A DNA stretch of 64,000 bases, from NCBI GenBank assembly GCA_947628215.1, contig CANQYZ010000007.1, positions 1-64,000 on the forward strand, read 5' to 3'. Positions 42,750 to 54,813 of the stretch are shown here, piece by piece. The notes under the pieces were generated by a model, which was not told the origin of the DNA, did no database searches, and was given only the letters and a program-made list of their open reading frames with translations. Every line of letters starts with the position of its first letter. The stretch's first letter is position 1. This DNA is from an uncultured Clostridia bacterium. Its GTDB lineage: Bacteria > Bacillota > Clostridia > TANB77 > CAG-508. Made by a program: the position numbers and the translations under genes.

Positions 42750-43607
42750 TTATAGCAAAATTATTATGCTTTCGAAATACTTTTCTTGAAAATTCACTAT
42801 TTTTAATATCTCATCTTCAGTATATTTTTTATGACTAGATGTATTTACTATTATTAGCTTATCATCCATATCATTTAATCTTTGTATAATTCCAATACAT
42901 TTTCCTTTATACGTTTCTAAAGGCTCTTTTTCATCTATTATATAAGCATCTAATTCTTCTCCATCATAGCTTATAGTGTTTGGAATAAATCCATAATTTA
43001 CTTCGTAAACTATATCTTTATGTTTTGGATGAGTTGTATTTATTTTTCTATCTATAATAACATCTACTTCTTTTCCTAAAAAATCATAAGACATTCTTTG
43101 CTTTAAATTTATTATTTTTTCATAATCAGAAATCATATAATCAAAGATATCTCTTATTTCTCCTTTTTCCATCATACTTTTAAATTCGTCAAAAGAGACA
43201 TATTTAGCATCTTGTACTTCATTATCACTAAAGTTTAAAAGATTTAAGTCTATATCTTTTCTTACTACCCATTTATCAACAATAGCATGATTTTCTCTGC
43301 TTATTTCATTATCAAAATGAATTAAATCTTTTGCATCAAGTTTAAGTCCTATTTCTTCTTTTACTTCTCTTAGTGCTCCCTCTATAGAAGATTCACCTTT
43401 TAAAATAGAGCCACTTGTTCCTTCCCATTTTTCAGGATAAGCTTTTTTATTTTTAGATCTTTGTGTTACAAGTATTTCTCCTTTTGAGTTTATTATCCAC
43501 ACTTCTTCAACAATATGGTACTCATTTTCTTTAAATTCTGATACATCACGAATTAAATCATGTCCTAATTTTTTTCTTTTTTCATTATAAGCATCCCAAT
43601 ATTCCAT
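42750..43607 (-). CDS. NUDIX hydrolase fused to C-terminal inorganic-pyrophosphatase-like domain
   Basis: GTSGSILKGESSIEGALREVKEEIGL (Nudix box) + DVIIDRKINTTHPKHKDIVYEVNYGFIPNTISYDGEELDAYII. Confidence 0.85.
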   Translation of the reverse strand: MEYWDAYNEKRKKLGHDLIRDVSEFKENEYHIVEEVWIINSKGEILVTQRSKNKKAYPEKWEGTSGSILKGESSIEGALREVKEEIGLKLDAKDLIHFDNEISRENHAIVDKWVVRKDIDLNLLNFSDNEVQDAKYVSFDEFKSMMEKGEIRDIFDYMISDYEKIINLKQRMSYDFLGKEVDVIIDRKINTTHPKHKDIVYEVNYGFIPNTISYDGEELDAYIIDEKEPLETYKGKCIGIIQRLNDMDDKLIIVNTSSHKKYTEDEILKIVNFQEKYFESIIILL

Positions 43608-43736
43608 TTTTTAGCTCCTATTTTTTATTATTTATTACTTTATTTATTTTATAAATTACAAAAAAATAATATATCAAACTAAAAAAAATTAAAACCCTAA
43701 TTTTAAATTTAGAATTTTAATTTTTTTAAATTTATT

Positions 43737-44888
43737 TTATCCAAAAATTCCTTTTTTCTTCATAGTTGGTTGTTCATTCATAGTAAGTGCAAGTTTTGTA
43801 ATTAGCTCTCTTTGCTCCTGAGTTAATCTTTTTGGTACTTGTACTACTACTGTAAATACAAAATCACCATTCCAATTATTATTTACAGCTTTAAATCCTT
43901 TATTTTTTATTACAAATTTTGTACCAGTTTGTGTACCTGCTGGAATAGTATATTTTTGTTTTGTACCATCTACCATCGGAACTTCTATTTCAATACCTAA
44001 AGTTGCTCCTGTAAAAGTAATTGGAATATCACAAAGTACATGATCTGCTTTTCTTGTATAATAATCATGTTTTTTAACATGGATATTAATATATAAATCT
44101 CCTTTTGGTCCGCCTTTTTCTCCCGGTTCTCCTTCACCACGAAGTACTATTGTTTGACCATCACCTATTCCTGCTGGTATTTTTACTTTTATCTTGCTAG
44201 TCTGTCTTACATAACCTTTTCCTTTACAGTTTGGGCAAGGTTCATCTATTATTTTTCCTTCACCACCGCAGTTAGAGCAAACTTTTTGAGTTGCCATCTG
44301 ACCAAATGGAGTTGTAACTACTTGTCTTATTTGTCCTGTTCCTTTACATACACTACAAGTATGTGGTTCTGTACCATCTTTTGCACCAGTGCCATTACAT
44401 TTTGTACATTCTCTATTTCTGCTTACAGTAATTGTCTTTTCAGCTCCTAAGTATGACTCTTCAAAAGTAATCTCTATTGTACTTTTTATGTCTCTACCTT
44501 TTCTTGGTCCATTTCTTCTTCTAGCTCTTGTTCCTCCTCCAAAAGCAGCTGAGAAAATATCGCCAAAACCGCCAAATCCAAAATCACTAAAGTCAAATCC
44601 ATCAAATCCAGAACCACCATAAGAATAGTATCCGCCTTCTTGGCCTCCACCTCCAAATTGTGGACCTGCTGGATCTCCAAAGTTATCATAATTTGTTCTT
44701 TTTTGTTTATCAGATAATACTTCATAAGCTTCGCTTACTTCTTTAAATTTTTGCTCTGCTTCTGCTTTATTATCTGGATTCGCATCAGGGTGATATTTCT
44801 TTGCAAGTTTTCTATATGCTCTTCTAATCTCATCATCAGAAGCACTTTTACTTACTCCTAATATCTCATAATAATCTTTATTTGCCAT
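43737..44888 (-). CDS. dnaJ: chaperone DnaJ
   Basis: [35 protein letters not shown]; CxxCxGxG repeats. Confidence 0.97.
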   Translation of the reverse strand: MANKDYYEILGVSKSASDDEIRRAYRKLAKKYHPDANPDNKAEAEQKFKEVSEAYEVLSDKQKRTNYDNFGDPAGPQFGGGGQEGGYYSYGGSGFDGFDFSDFGFGGFGDIFSAAFGGGTRARRRNGPRKGRDIKSTIEITFEESYLGAEKTITVSRNRECTKCNGTGAKDGTEPHTCSVCKGTGQIRQVVTTPFGQMATQKVCSNCGGEGKIIDEPCPNCKGKGYVRQTSKIKVKIPAGIGDGQTIVLRGEGEPGEKGGPKGDLYINIHVKKHDYYTRKADHVLCDIPITFTGATLGIEIEVPMVDGTKQKYTIPAGTQTGTKFVIKNKGFKAVNNNWNGDFVFTVVVQVPKRLTQEQRELITKLALTMNEQPTMKKKGIFG

Positions 44889-44908
44889 TTAAATTCCTCC
44901 AAGAAAAC

Positions 44909-45313
44909 TTATACATATTTCTTATAGTCTTCTACATAATTTCTATTTAAATTTGTATTATATTTTTTCATATATATTTTTGTAAATTCTTCTGCAGAAA
45001 TATTCATTCTATTTAGTACATCTATATAATACATTAAAACATCTCCAAATTCTTCTATGAATCTTTCTCTTATTTTTTCATCATTCATTATAGAATCTAT
45101 GCCTTTTTTCTTAACTATAGCAATTGTCTCTCCCATTTCTTCTATCATATATAGTATATTGTCTTTTGCATATTTTGGCTCCATTGGTTCCCAATTATCT
45201 TTGTTTTTCTCCCATAGTTTATACTGCATTTCTTTTAGCTCAGATATTTTTAAATCATCTTTTTCCACTAAAATGTCTCCTTTTATTATATTTAGCAACA
45301 ATTTAGGCAGCAT
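44909..45313 (-). CDS. MazG-like nucleotide pyrophosphohydrolase
   Basis: ILYMIEEMGETIAIVKKKG...FIEEFGDVLMYYIDVLNRMNIS. Confidence 0.7.
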   Translation of the reverse strand: MLPKLLLNIIKGDILVEKDDLKISELKEMQYKLWEKNKDNWEPMEPKYAKDNILYMIEEMGETIAIVKKKGIDSIMNDEKIRERFIEEFGDVLMYYIDVLNRMNISAEEFTKIYMKKYNTNLNRNYVEDYKKYV

Positions 45314-45348
45314 TTTTGCTTGCTGCCTAAAATTTTAAGCTTTACTTA

Positions 45349-47220
<1,872 letters not shown>

Positions 47221-47326
47221 TTAAAATTAAATTTTAATTTTTCATTTTATTCTAAATTGTAAATTCTTTTAAATTTATTTTCTTTTGTATAAAAATTTAT
47301 TTTAATTAAATTAAAAATTAAAAACT

Positions 47327-47908
47327 TTAGTTTGCAACTATTACCATAGAATGTCTAATTACTCTATTTCCTATAATATAACCTTTTCTAAACTCTTCTA
47401 TTATTACATTTTCATCATGTTTTTCGTCAGTTACATGACTTACAGCTTCATGTAATTCTGGATCAAATTTCTTTCCTACTGTTTCTATTTCTTTTACTCC
47501 ATTATATAAAAGAACATCTTGAAGTTGTTTTAATACCATTTTTACTCCATCTTGATAAGCTTTATCTTCAGTTTTTGTTATAACTGCTTTTTCTAAGTTA
47601 TCAATAACAGGAAGTATTGATGTCATAATATCAGATACTAGTAAATCTTTTAATCCTTCTTTATCCTTTGTAACTCTTTTTTTGTAGTTTTCAAATTCGG
47701 CAAGAAGTCTTTTATATCTATCATTCATTTCATCTAAATCTTGTTTTGTTTTATCTAATTCTGATATATCTTCTACTTTTACCTCATTTTCTTTTACTTC
47801 ATTTTCTTGCTTTGTTTCTACTTTTTCATTTTTTTCGTTTTCTTCATTTTCATTAATCGGTTCTTTTTTTTCTATATCTTCTTGCATATTATTATTTTCA
47901 TTTGCCAT
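47327..47908 (-). CDS. grpE: nucleotide exchange factor GrpE
   Basis: LLAEFENYKKRVTKDKE...VKEIETVGKKFDPELHEAVSH. Confidence 0.95.
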   Translation of the reverse strand: MANENNNMQEDIEKKEPINENEENEKNEKVETKQENEVKENEVKVEDISELDKTKQDLDEMNDRYKRLLAEFENYKKRVTKDKEGLKDLLVSDIMTSILPVIDNLEKAVITKTEDKAYQDGVKMVLKQLQDVLLYNGVKEIETVGKKFDPELHEAVSHVTDEKHDENVIIEEFRKGYIIGNRVIRHSMVIVAN

Positions 47909-47928
47909 AAATTAAATCCCTCATTTCT

Positions 47929-48963
47929 TTAAAATTTTCCATCATCGAAATCTTCTTTGAGCTTTTTACTTATATATTTCATTACAGAAATTACTTTTGC
48001 ATAATCCATTCTTTTAGGACCAATTATTCCAATAGTACCAATGTCTTTTTCTCCTAAAATATGATTAAATGTTATTATACTGAAATTTTTAAGTTTTTCA
48101 TCTTCTAGTTCATCTCCAATATATACATTTATATCATCAGCAATTCCTGTATTTAAAACATCTGCAACTAATTCTTTAGCATCTAAAGCATTCATAAAAT
48201 CTTTTGCGATTTCAGTTTTCTTAAATTCCGGTAAATCAAAAGATTTATTTGTTCCTTCTAAGTAAACTTCATTTGATGTATCTTTTAATACTTTATTTAT
48301 TTCTTCTATTATTTTTTTAATTATATCTATTCCTGTTTTAAGTTCTGTTTCAATATATTCTTCAAAAGAACCATTTATTTCATCGATTGATTTTCCAACA
48401 AGTTTATTTAAAAAGATATAATTTAAATTTTTTACTTGTTCTTCTGTTATATCTTCATCAAATTTTATAATAGCTTCTCTTATAATTCCTGATTCTGTAA
48501 GAATTATTGCCATCATAACATTAGAGCCAAGTAAAACAAATTTTATATCCATAATAGTATGTTGTTCAACATTAGGGCCAATTGCAATTGTTGTATAATG
48601 TGTAAGTTCTGATAATGTAGTAGTTGCAATTTTTGTTAAATCTTCAAGTTCATTTACTTTTGTCTCTAATCTTGATTTTATATAGTTTATTTCACTAACT
48701 GTAAGTTTATCTTCAGTTAGAAGTTCATCTATATAATATCTATATCCTTGTTGTGATGGTATTCTTCCAGCAGAAGTGTGAGGCTTATCTAAATATCCTT
48801 CTTGTTCAAGCTCTGCCATTTCATTTCTAATTGTAGCGCTACTACAATCTAAGAGCTTTACTAAACTTCCAGAACTTACTGGTTCTGCGTTTTCTATATA
48901 TTCCTCAACTATTGCTTGAAGTATCTTTTTCTTTCTATCGTCAAGCATTTCTTCTCCTCTCAT
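47929..48963 (-). CDS. hrcA: heat-inducible transcription repressor HrcA
   Basis: KILQAIVEEYIENAEPVSSGSL...SSATIRNEMAELEQEGYLDKPHTSAGRIPSQQGYRYYID. Confidence 0.96.
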   Translation of the reverse strand: MRGEEMLDDRKKKILQAIVEEYIENAEPVSSGSLVKLLDCSSATIRNEMAELEQEGYLDKPHTSAGRIPSQQGYRYYIDELLTEDKLTVSEINYIKSRLETKVNELEDLTKIATTTLSELTHYTTIAIGPNVEQHTIMDIKFVLLGSNVMMAIILTESGIIREAIIKFDEDITEEQVKNLNYIFLNKLVGKSIDEINGSFEEYIETELKTGIDIIKKIIEEINKVLKDTSNEVYLEGTNKSFDLPEFKKTEIAKDFMNALDAKELVADVLNTGIADDINVYIGDELEDEKLKNFSIITFNHILGEKDIGTIGIIGPKRMDYAKVISVMKYISKKLKEDFDDGKF

Positions 48964-48964
48964 T

Positions 48965-48991
48965 TTAGCAAACTAGGTTTACGTTTGCTAA
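48965..48991 (-). promoter_or_regulatory. CIRCE-like operator variant
   Basis: TTAGCAAAC-N9-GTTTGCTAA perfect inverted repeat just upstream of hrcA, next to TTGACT-N17-TATAAT promoter on minus strand. Confidence 0.8.
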
Positions 48992-49127
48992 CACGTATAT
49001 TATATATTATTTTTAGCAAAAGTCAACACCAATTGCTAATTATTTTTAATTTTTTTCAAAATTTTATTCATTATATTTTTGACAATATTCTTAAACGGTT
49101 ATATAATCTAAAACTATCATAGGCTTA

Positions 49128-49430
49128 TAGGATACTCCATTTTTTTCAGCTTATGATGGGCAGTAACTAGAAATAATTTTAAATGGAGGTGTTAGAAATG
49201 GATGCTCGTATTCCAAGCGAATTCTTTAGCCTCTTCTATTCTGTCTTCAATAGTGATGGTACCGTAAAAGCATGTGGCAGAAATGCCTGCAAGGCACTTA
49301 TCGTCTGCTGCAAAGGGCTCGATTCTACCACCTACTATGGCAGTGAAGACACTGGAATGATGTGCATAGAGAACATCTTAGCACTCAAGGATAAACTTTC
49401 GTAAGTAAAATGATTCTTGGGAGTATCCTA
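49128..49430. repeat. 11-bp inverted repeat arms (TAGGATACTCC / GGAGTATCCTA) flanking cassette E ORF
   Basis: 49128-49138 and 49420-49430. Confidence 0.6.
49198..49404 (+). CDS. small hypothetical protein, GC-richer cassette E (probable start MDARIPSEFF)
   Basis: ORF 49183-49404; GGAGGTG RBS; consensus promoter TTGACA-N17-TATAAT at ~49079. Confidence 0.6.
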   Translation: MDARIPSEFFSLFYSVFNSDGTVKACGRNACKALIVCCKGLDSTTYYGSEDTGMMCIENILALKDKLS

Positions 49431-49433
49431 AAA

Positions 49434-49472
49434 AATGGGGGCCACCTTTAAAAAGTGACCCCCTTTTCAATT
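49434..49472 (+). terminator. terminator GGGGGCCAC..GTGACCCCC
   Basis: gggggccacctttaaaaagtgacccccttttc. Confidence 0.75.
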
Positions 49473-49473
49473 T

Positions 49474-50634
49474 TTAAACAAATTCTTCCCAAACTATGTT
49501 TGCGAAATCAATTCCCTTTTTTGTAAGTTTTATATTATCTAAATCAACTTCTAATAAACCTTGATCTGATAATTTACTTATTTCAAATCTAAAATACATA
49601 AGTGGATTTAGACTAAAATTTTTTTCAAACTCTGATATAGACACTCCATCTATTTTTCTTAGTCCTATCATCATATATTCTTTTAATTTTTCTTCTCTTT
49701 CTTGTTTTTCTTCTATATTTTTATTTTTAAAATTAAACATATACTCTGATAAAGATTTCTTATTTGAATATCTTACATTATCTATATAACTACTAGCTGC
49801 TACTCCAAATCCTAGATATTCTTTTTGATTCCAACAATTTAAATTATGTTTAGATTCATATCCTTTTTTTGCAAAATTAGATATTTCATAATGCTTATAT
49901 CCATTTTTTTCTAAAGTATTTTTTATTCTCCAATACATTTTTCTTTCAATATCTTCAGGTGGAAGTTTTAATACTGTTTCTTCTTTTCTTTCCTTTGCAT
50001 CATTTATATCTACTACTTTAAGCATCTTACTAAGCTTAGTATCTTCTTCAATAATTAAAGAATATGTAGATATATGTTCTGGATTTAATTCTATTATATT
50101 TTCTAAATCATTTTCTACATCTTTTAAAGTTTGATTTGGAAGTCCAAATATTAAGTCTACATTTATATTAGTAAATCCTACTTTTCTTGCTAAATTATAT
50201 GTACTTAAAAACTCACTATAAGTATGAAGTCTTCCTATTGTTTTTAGTAAAGTGTCATTTGTTGTTTGTAGTCCTATACTTAATCTATTTATGTTGCACA
50301 TTTGATATGTTTTTAGCTTTTCTTCAGTAACAGTTGCTGGATTTACTTCTATAGTTATTTCTGCATCTTTTGATACATTAAAACTCTTTTCTATTTTTTC
50401 TAATATACTTTTTATGTATTTACTTTCTATAAAAGAAGGTGTGCCCCCACCAAAGTAGATAGTAGATACTATATGATCTAAACTTAAATTATTTTTAGTA
50501 TCTTCTATTTCATTTAGAAGTATATCTACATATTCATTTATTTTCTCTTGCTTATTATCATATGATGCGAAATCACAATAAAAGCATTTTCTTTTGCAAA
50601 ATGGTATATGTACATAAATTCCAATTTCTTTCAT
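49474..50634 (-). CDS. hemW: HemW-like radical SAM (coproporphyrinogen III oxidase-like)
   Basis: GIYVHIPFCKRKCFYCDFASYDNK...IYFGGGTPSFIE. Confidence 0.93.
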   Translation of the reverse strand: MKEIGIYVHIPFCKRKCFYCDFASYDNKQEKINEYVDILLNEIEDTKNNLSLDHIVSTIYFGGGTPSFIESKYIKSILEKIEKSFNVSKDAEITIEVNPATVTEEKLKTYQMCNINRLSIGLQTTNDTLLKTIGRLHTYSEFLSTYNLARKVGFTNINVDLIFGLPNQTLKDVENDLENIIELNPEHISTYSLIIEEDTKLSKMLKVVDINDAKERKEETVLKLPPEDIERKMYWRIKNTLEKNGYKHYEISNFAKKGYESKHNLNCWNQKEYLGFGVAASSYIDNVRYSNKKSLSEYMFNFKNKNIEEKQEREEKLKEYMMIGLRKIDGVSISEFEKNFSLNPLMYFRFEISKLSDQGLLEVDLDNIKLTKKGIDFANIVWEEFV

Positions 50635-50635
50635 T

Positions 50636-51487
50636 TTAATTTCCTTTTCTTAATTCATCTGCTATTTCTTGTATTTTTTTAAGTCTATGATTTACACCTG
50701 ATTTTCCAATTGGTGTTTCTAGAATTTCCCCTAGCTCTTTTAGACTTATCTCTGGATTTTCTATTCTAGCTTCTGCAATTTCTATTAGATAATCTGGCAA
50801 TGAATCATACTTTTTCATCTTTTTTATAAACTTTATATCTTCTATTTGTTTTGCAGATGCACTTGCTATTTTATTTAAATTTGCTGTTTCACAATTTACT
50901 AACCTATTTACATTATTTCTAGTTTCTCTTAATACTCTTATTTCTTCAAAAGAAAGTACTGATTTTACAGCTCCAATTAGCGCTAAAAATTTAGATATTT
51001 CTTCTCCTTCTTTTAAATAAATAGTATTATTTGATTTTAGAAGTTTTATGTTAATATTAAAACTTTTAATTATATTTTGTATAAACTTTGCTTTTTCTTC
51101 ATCTTCAAATAGAATTTCTAAATGATATTTTTTATTTGGATCATTTACTGATCCGCTTCCTAAAAAAGCTCCTCTTACTAAAGCTTTTAGTTCTTCTTCA
51201 TCTGTAATAGTCTCTTCTCTTTTGAATAACTTTAAATCTTTTTCTTTAATTTTTGCAACTAAAACCTTGCGCCTTGTATTTGGTTCATAATCAATTTTAA
51301 GATTAAATAAAAGCTTATATAACCTTTCAATATTAAACTCATTTTCAGTAATAAATTCCACATATTCCCCAGATTTTTTTGCATTTATTGAAAGCAAATA
51401 TCCTAAAATTTCAGCTTCTACTAAATTCTTTTTATTATAAGTATTTATTTTACTTAATTCTTCTTTTACATCTGATGAAAAAGACAT
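50636..51487 (-). CDS. whiA: DNA-binding protein WhiA
   Basis: MSFSSDVKEELSKI...RGAFLGSGSVNDPNKKYHLE...NRLVNCETANLNKIASASAKQIEDI. Confidence 0.95.
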   Translation of the reverse strand: MSFSSDVKEELSKINTYNKKNLVEAEILGYLLSINAKKSGEYVEFITENEFNIERLYKLLFNLKIDYEPNTRRKVLVAKIKEKDLKLFKREETITDEEELKALVRGAFLGSGSVNDPNKKYHLEILFEDEEKAKFIQNIIKSFNINIKLLKSNNTIYLKEGEEISKFLALIGAVKSVLSFEEIRVLRETRNNVNRLVNCETANLNKIASASAKQIEDIKFIKKMKKYDSLPDYLIEIAEARIENPEISLKELGEILETPIGKSGVNHRLKKIQEIADELRKGN

Positions 51488-51489
51488 CT

Positions 51490-52342
51490 CTACCCCTTTC
51501 TAGAAACAATCACCCTATCATTTGAAGCAAAATCTTTCCTACAAAAAATATCTTTATAACCGTTCTTTTTTAAGTATCTCTATTACACTTTCTTTTTGGT
51601 TGTATCCTATCTCTAAGCATAAATATCCGTTATCAGATAAATAATCTTTTGAGTCTTTTGCAATTTTTCTATAAAAATCCAGTCCATCTATTCCACCATC
51701 TAATGCAATTATTGGTTCTTTTTTTACATGTTCTTCTAAAGTATCTATTACATTTCTTTCAATATAAGGTGGATTAGATACTATTAAATCAAATTTAATA
51801 TTTTCTATTTTTTCAAATAAGTCTGATTCAAAAAAATTTACTTTAGTATTATTCATCTTGCAATTTTCTTTTGCAACTTCTAATGCGCTCCTACTTATAT
51901 CACTTCCATAAAAATCTATTTTTCTTTTTGCTAGATTTTTTGCAAGAGAAATAATTATAGCACCACTTCCTGTACATAAGTCTAAAATTGAAGATATATT
52001 TTTATTTTTTTCATCTTTTAATATTTCTAATATTTCTAAAACTAGTACTTCAGTATCACTTCTTGGAATTAAAACATTTTCATTTACCTTAAATTCAATT
52101 CCCATAAATTCTTGTTTTCCTGTAATGTACTGTATTGGCTCGCATTTAAGCAGTCTATCTAAGTCTTCTCTTATTTTAATTTCTGATTTTTTATCTATTT
52201 TTTCTGATAGATGTACTTCTAAATATTCTCTTCTTTTTTTCAAGACATTCTCTAATATTATTCTTGCTTTAAGTCTTGCCTCTTCTATATTATTTTTTCT
52301 TAAGTTCTCTTCTATTTCAGTTATACACTCTAAAATAGTCAT
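51490..52342 (-). CDS. prmC: release factor glutamine methyltransferase PrmC, requires +1 shift at CGG (51560-51562); longer than ORF-track call
   Basis: FDLIVSNPPYIE...SVIEILKKE[CGG>G]YKDIFCRKDFASNDRVIVSRKG*; length mod 3 = 1; new stop 2 nt before whiA ATG. Confidence 0.93.
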
Positions 52343-52444
52343 AAATTTCTCCTTGTTTATTATTTATTTTAGATACAAAGATTTTATCATTTTGCCTTAT
52401 AAAAATCAATAAAACCTTGCTAAATAAATAAAAAGCAAGGTTTT

Positions 52445-52660
52445 ATATTTTAAAAATAAAATGCCCCACATTAGCCGTTATCGTAGAGAATTTTTATGGA
52501 CCTGTATATAAACAGGTGGGTGCCTTCCCAAATACTTATGGGTTTCTTATTATATTTATTATAAGCATACACGCCATATTCGGAGATTAAAAGCTCCCTT
52601 ATCCAAACTTGTAGGTTCTAAAAACTCTGTCCCTCACGCACCATGCAGGGAAAATTAATT
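52445..52660 (-). ncRNA. ssrS: 6S RNA-like
   Basis: minus: closing stem CCCTGCAT..ATGTGGGG, GGCACCCACCTGTTTATATACAGGT; long intergenic structured GC-richer transcript. Confidence 0.55.
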
Positions 52661-52846
52661 ACTTATTTTGTTATACTTATATTAACATACAAATTTATCT
52701 AAAATCAAATTACAAAAAAGGATTTAAAAGGATTTTTCTATATTTTAATAAAGTTTTACTCACTTTTTCATATATTAATCTCACTTTATTTTATAGTTTT
52801 ATCATTTGCAATTTATAGACATTTTGTGATATAAGTAAAGATGGAT

Positions 52847-53749
52847 TTAAAAATTATCGTTACTTTTTTTAAAGTCTGGTACATATTTTTCTTCATCATC
52901 TTCTGGGCAAAAGTCTTGCATATATCCATTTTCAAAATTTAATTTTTCTATATAGTTTTCTACTTCTAAGTATTCATCATAATTAATTTTTCTATTTATA
53001 TCTTTAATATCTTTTGCTTTAAAACAAGGAAAATATTGAGTCATTACACTTACATAGACTTCTTTTTCAACATTTTCACTTATCCATTTTAAAACTTTTT
53101 TAGTATTTTCTATATGGTTTGGTAATATTAAGTGTCTTATTATTAGACCTTTTTTTATTATTCCTTCTTTATCTAGTTTTGGACTTCCAACTTGTCTTTG
53201 CATTTCTAAAATTGCATCTTTGCATATTTCAAAATAATTATCAGTTCCAGATAATCTTTTTGAAAGCTCATTATCTGCATATTTAAAATCTGGAAGATAT
53301 ACATCTACTAGTCCATCTAGCATTTTTAAAGTTTCTATTTTTTCATATCCACTAGAATTATATATAATTGGAATTGTAAGTCCATTTTCTTTAGCTTTTT
53401 TTATAGCCTCTATAATCTTATATACATATGGAGTTGGAGTAACTAAGTTTATATTATTTGCTTTTCTTTCTTGAAGCTCTAAAAAAATATCAGATAATCT
53501 TTTTTCATCTATTTCTTCCCCAAAATCAAAACTACTTATTTCATAGTTTTGGCAAAATACACATTTTAGATTACAGTTACTAAAAAACACAGCTCCAGAT
53601 CCACTTTTTCCACTTATACAAGGCTCTTCATTAAAGTGTAGCATAAAAGATGCAAGCTTAATTTTTTCCGTAGCTTTGCATCTTCCTATTTCACCAATAG
53701 TTCTATTTACTTTACATTCATATGGGCATAACTGGCATTTATCTAACAT
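52847..53749 (-). CDS. radical SAM protein, PflA-like
   Basis: NLKCVFCQNYEISSFDFGEEI. Confidence 0.87.
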   Translation of the reverse strand: MLDKCQLCPYECKVNRTIGEIGRCKATEKIKLASFMLHFNEEPCISGKSGSGAVFFSNCNLKCVFCQNYEISSFDFGEEIDEKRLSDIFLELQERKANNINLVTPTPYVYKIIEAIKKAKENGLTIPIIYNSSGYEKIETLKMLDGLVDVYLPDFKYADNELSKRLSGTDNYFEICKDAILEMQRQVGSPKLDKEGIIKKGLIIRHLILPNHIENTKKVLKWISENVEKEVYVSVMTQYFPCFKAKDIKDINRKINYDEYLEVENYIEKLNFENGYMQDFCPEDDEEKYVPDFKKSNDNF

Positions 53750-53763
53750 ATTTATTAATCCTT

Positions 53764-54708
53764 TTAGTTTATTTTTGTAGCTTTTACTATAAAACGTTTT
53801 TTTCCATCATTACTACATGTAATTAAAGTAACATCAATTCTTCCATTAGTAAGTTGAGATGTACAACTTGTATCTTCTGGAACGACATAGTAAGTATCAT
53901 ATACTTTATATTTAAAGGTTCTACCATTTTTATCTGTTAAAGTAAAAGTATCTCCTACTTTTATTTTTTGTAAATTACTAAAAAACTTAGATGTATGATA
54001 ATTGTGTCCTATTATACAACAATTCCCAACTTCATTTGGATTACTTCCCCAAAATTTTGTAATTGATAATTTTAGAAGTTCTGTAGATGTTGTAGATATA
54101 ACAGGATATTTTATTTTAAGACTAGAGATGTCTAAATAAGCAATTTCAGAATATGACTCACCATTTGGAGCAGATTTTATTGAGGTATCAAATGGTAACT
54201 TTTTCTTTTTAGTAACTACTGTGCTTCCAGATGAAGTACTTTTAGAACTGCTAGTAGATTTTTTTGTAGTACTTGAGCTAGAATTTGCTTGATTAGAAGT
54301 AGTTCCTTTACTTTGGCTATCTTGATTATTAGATACACTTGTATCTGAATTTATAACATTTCCTGTATTTGAATTACTATTATTATTTGCATTACTATTT
54401 ATCACAGAATTGTTATTATTATTATCATTATTTATATTGCTGTTTTTAGAATTTTCTAAAACATTGCTTTGACTATTTTCTGAATTTATATTTGTAGTTT
54501 CCTTTGATTTAGCATTTTCATCTGAAGATAAAATACTAAAATCTTTTGGTTTATCTAAAGATGATATTTCTTCTTTTACTAAAGTATTATCTTTTGTATT
54601 TTTAGAATTAAAACAATAATTTTTAAGTAAAAATACAAGTATCATTATTAGAAAAACTATAATAACAATTGAAATTGTTGTAAGAATTGCATTCTTATAT
54701 TTTTGCAT
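53764..54708 (-). CDS. sortase with long Asn/Ser-rich linker
   Basis: IIGHNYHTSKFFSNLQKIKVGDTFTLTDKNGRTFKYKVYDTYYV...VTLITCSNDGKKRFIVKA. Confidence 0.9.
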   Translation of the reverse strand: MQKYKNAILTTISIVIIVFLIMILVFLLKNYCFNSKNTKDNTLVKEEISSLDKPKDFSILSSDENAKSKETTNINSENSQSNVLENSKNSNINNDNNNNNSVINSNANNNSNSNTGNVINSDTSVSNNQDSQSKGTTSNQANSSSSTTKKSTSSSKSTSSGSTVVTKKKKLPFDTSIKSAPNGESYSEIAYLDISSLKIKYPVISTTSTELLKLSITKFWGSNPNEVGNCCIIGHNYHTSKFFSNLQKIKVGDTFTLTDKNGRTFKYKVYDTYYVVPEDTSCTSQLTNGRIDVTLITCSNDGKKRFIVKATKIN

Positions 54709-54813
54709 TGTTCCTCCAAAAATAAATATAAATTAATTGTTTTTCTTATTATATCTTAAAAGAATTAATATTCCAAGTGGTTTTCGTTTATTAGGCTTTA
54801 GATTTTTTAGCTT

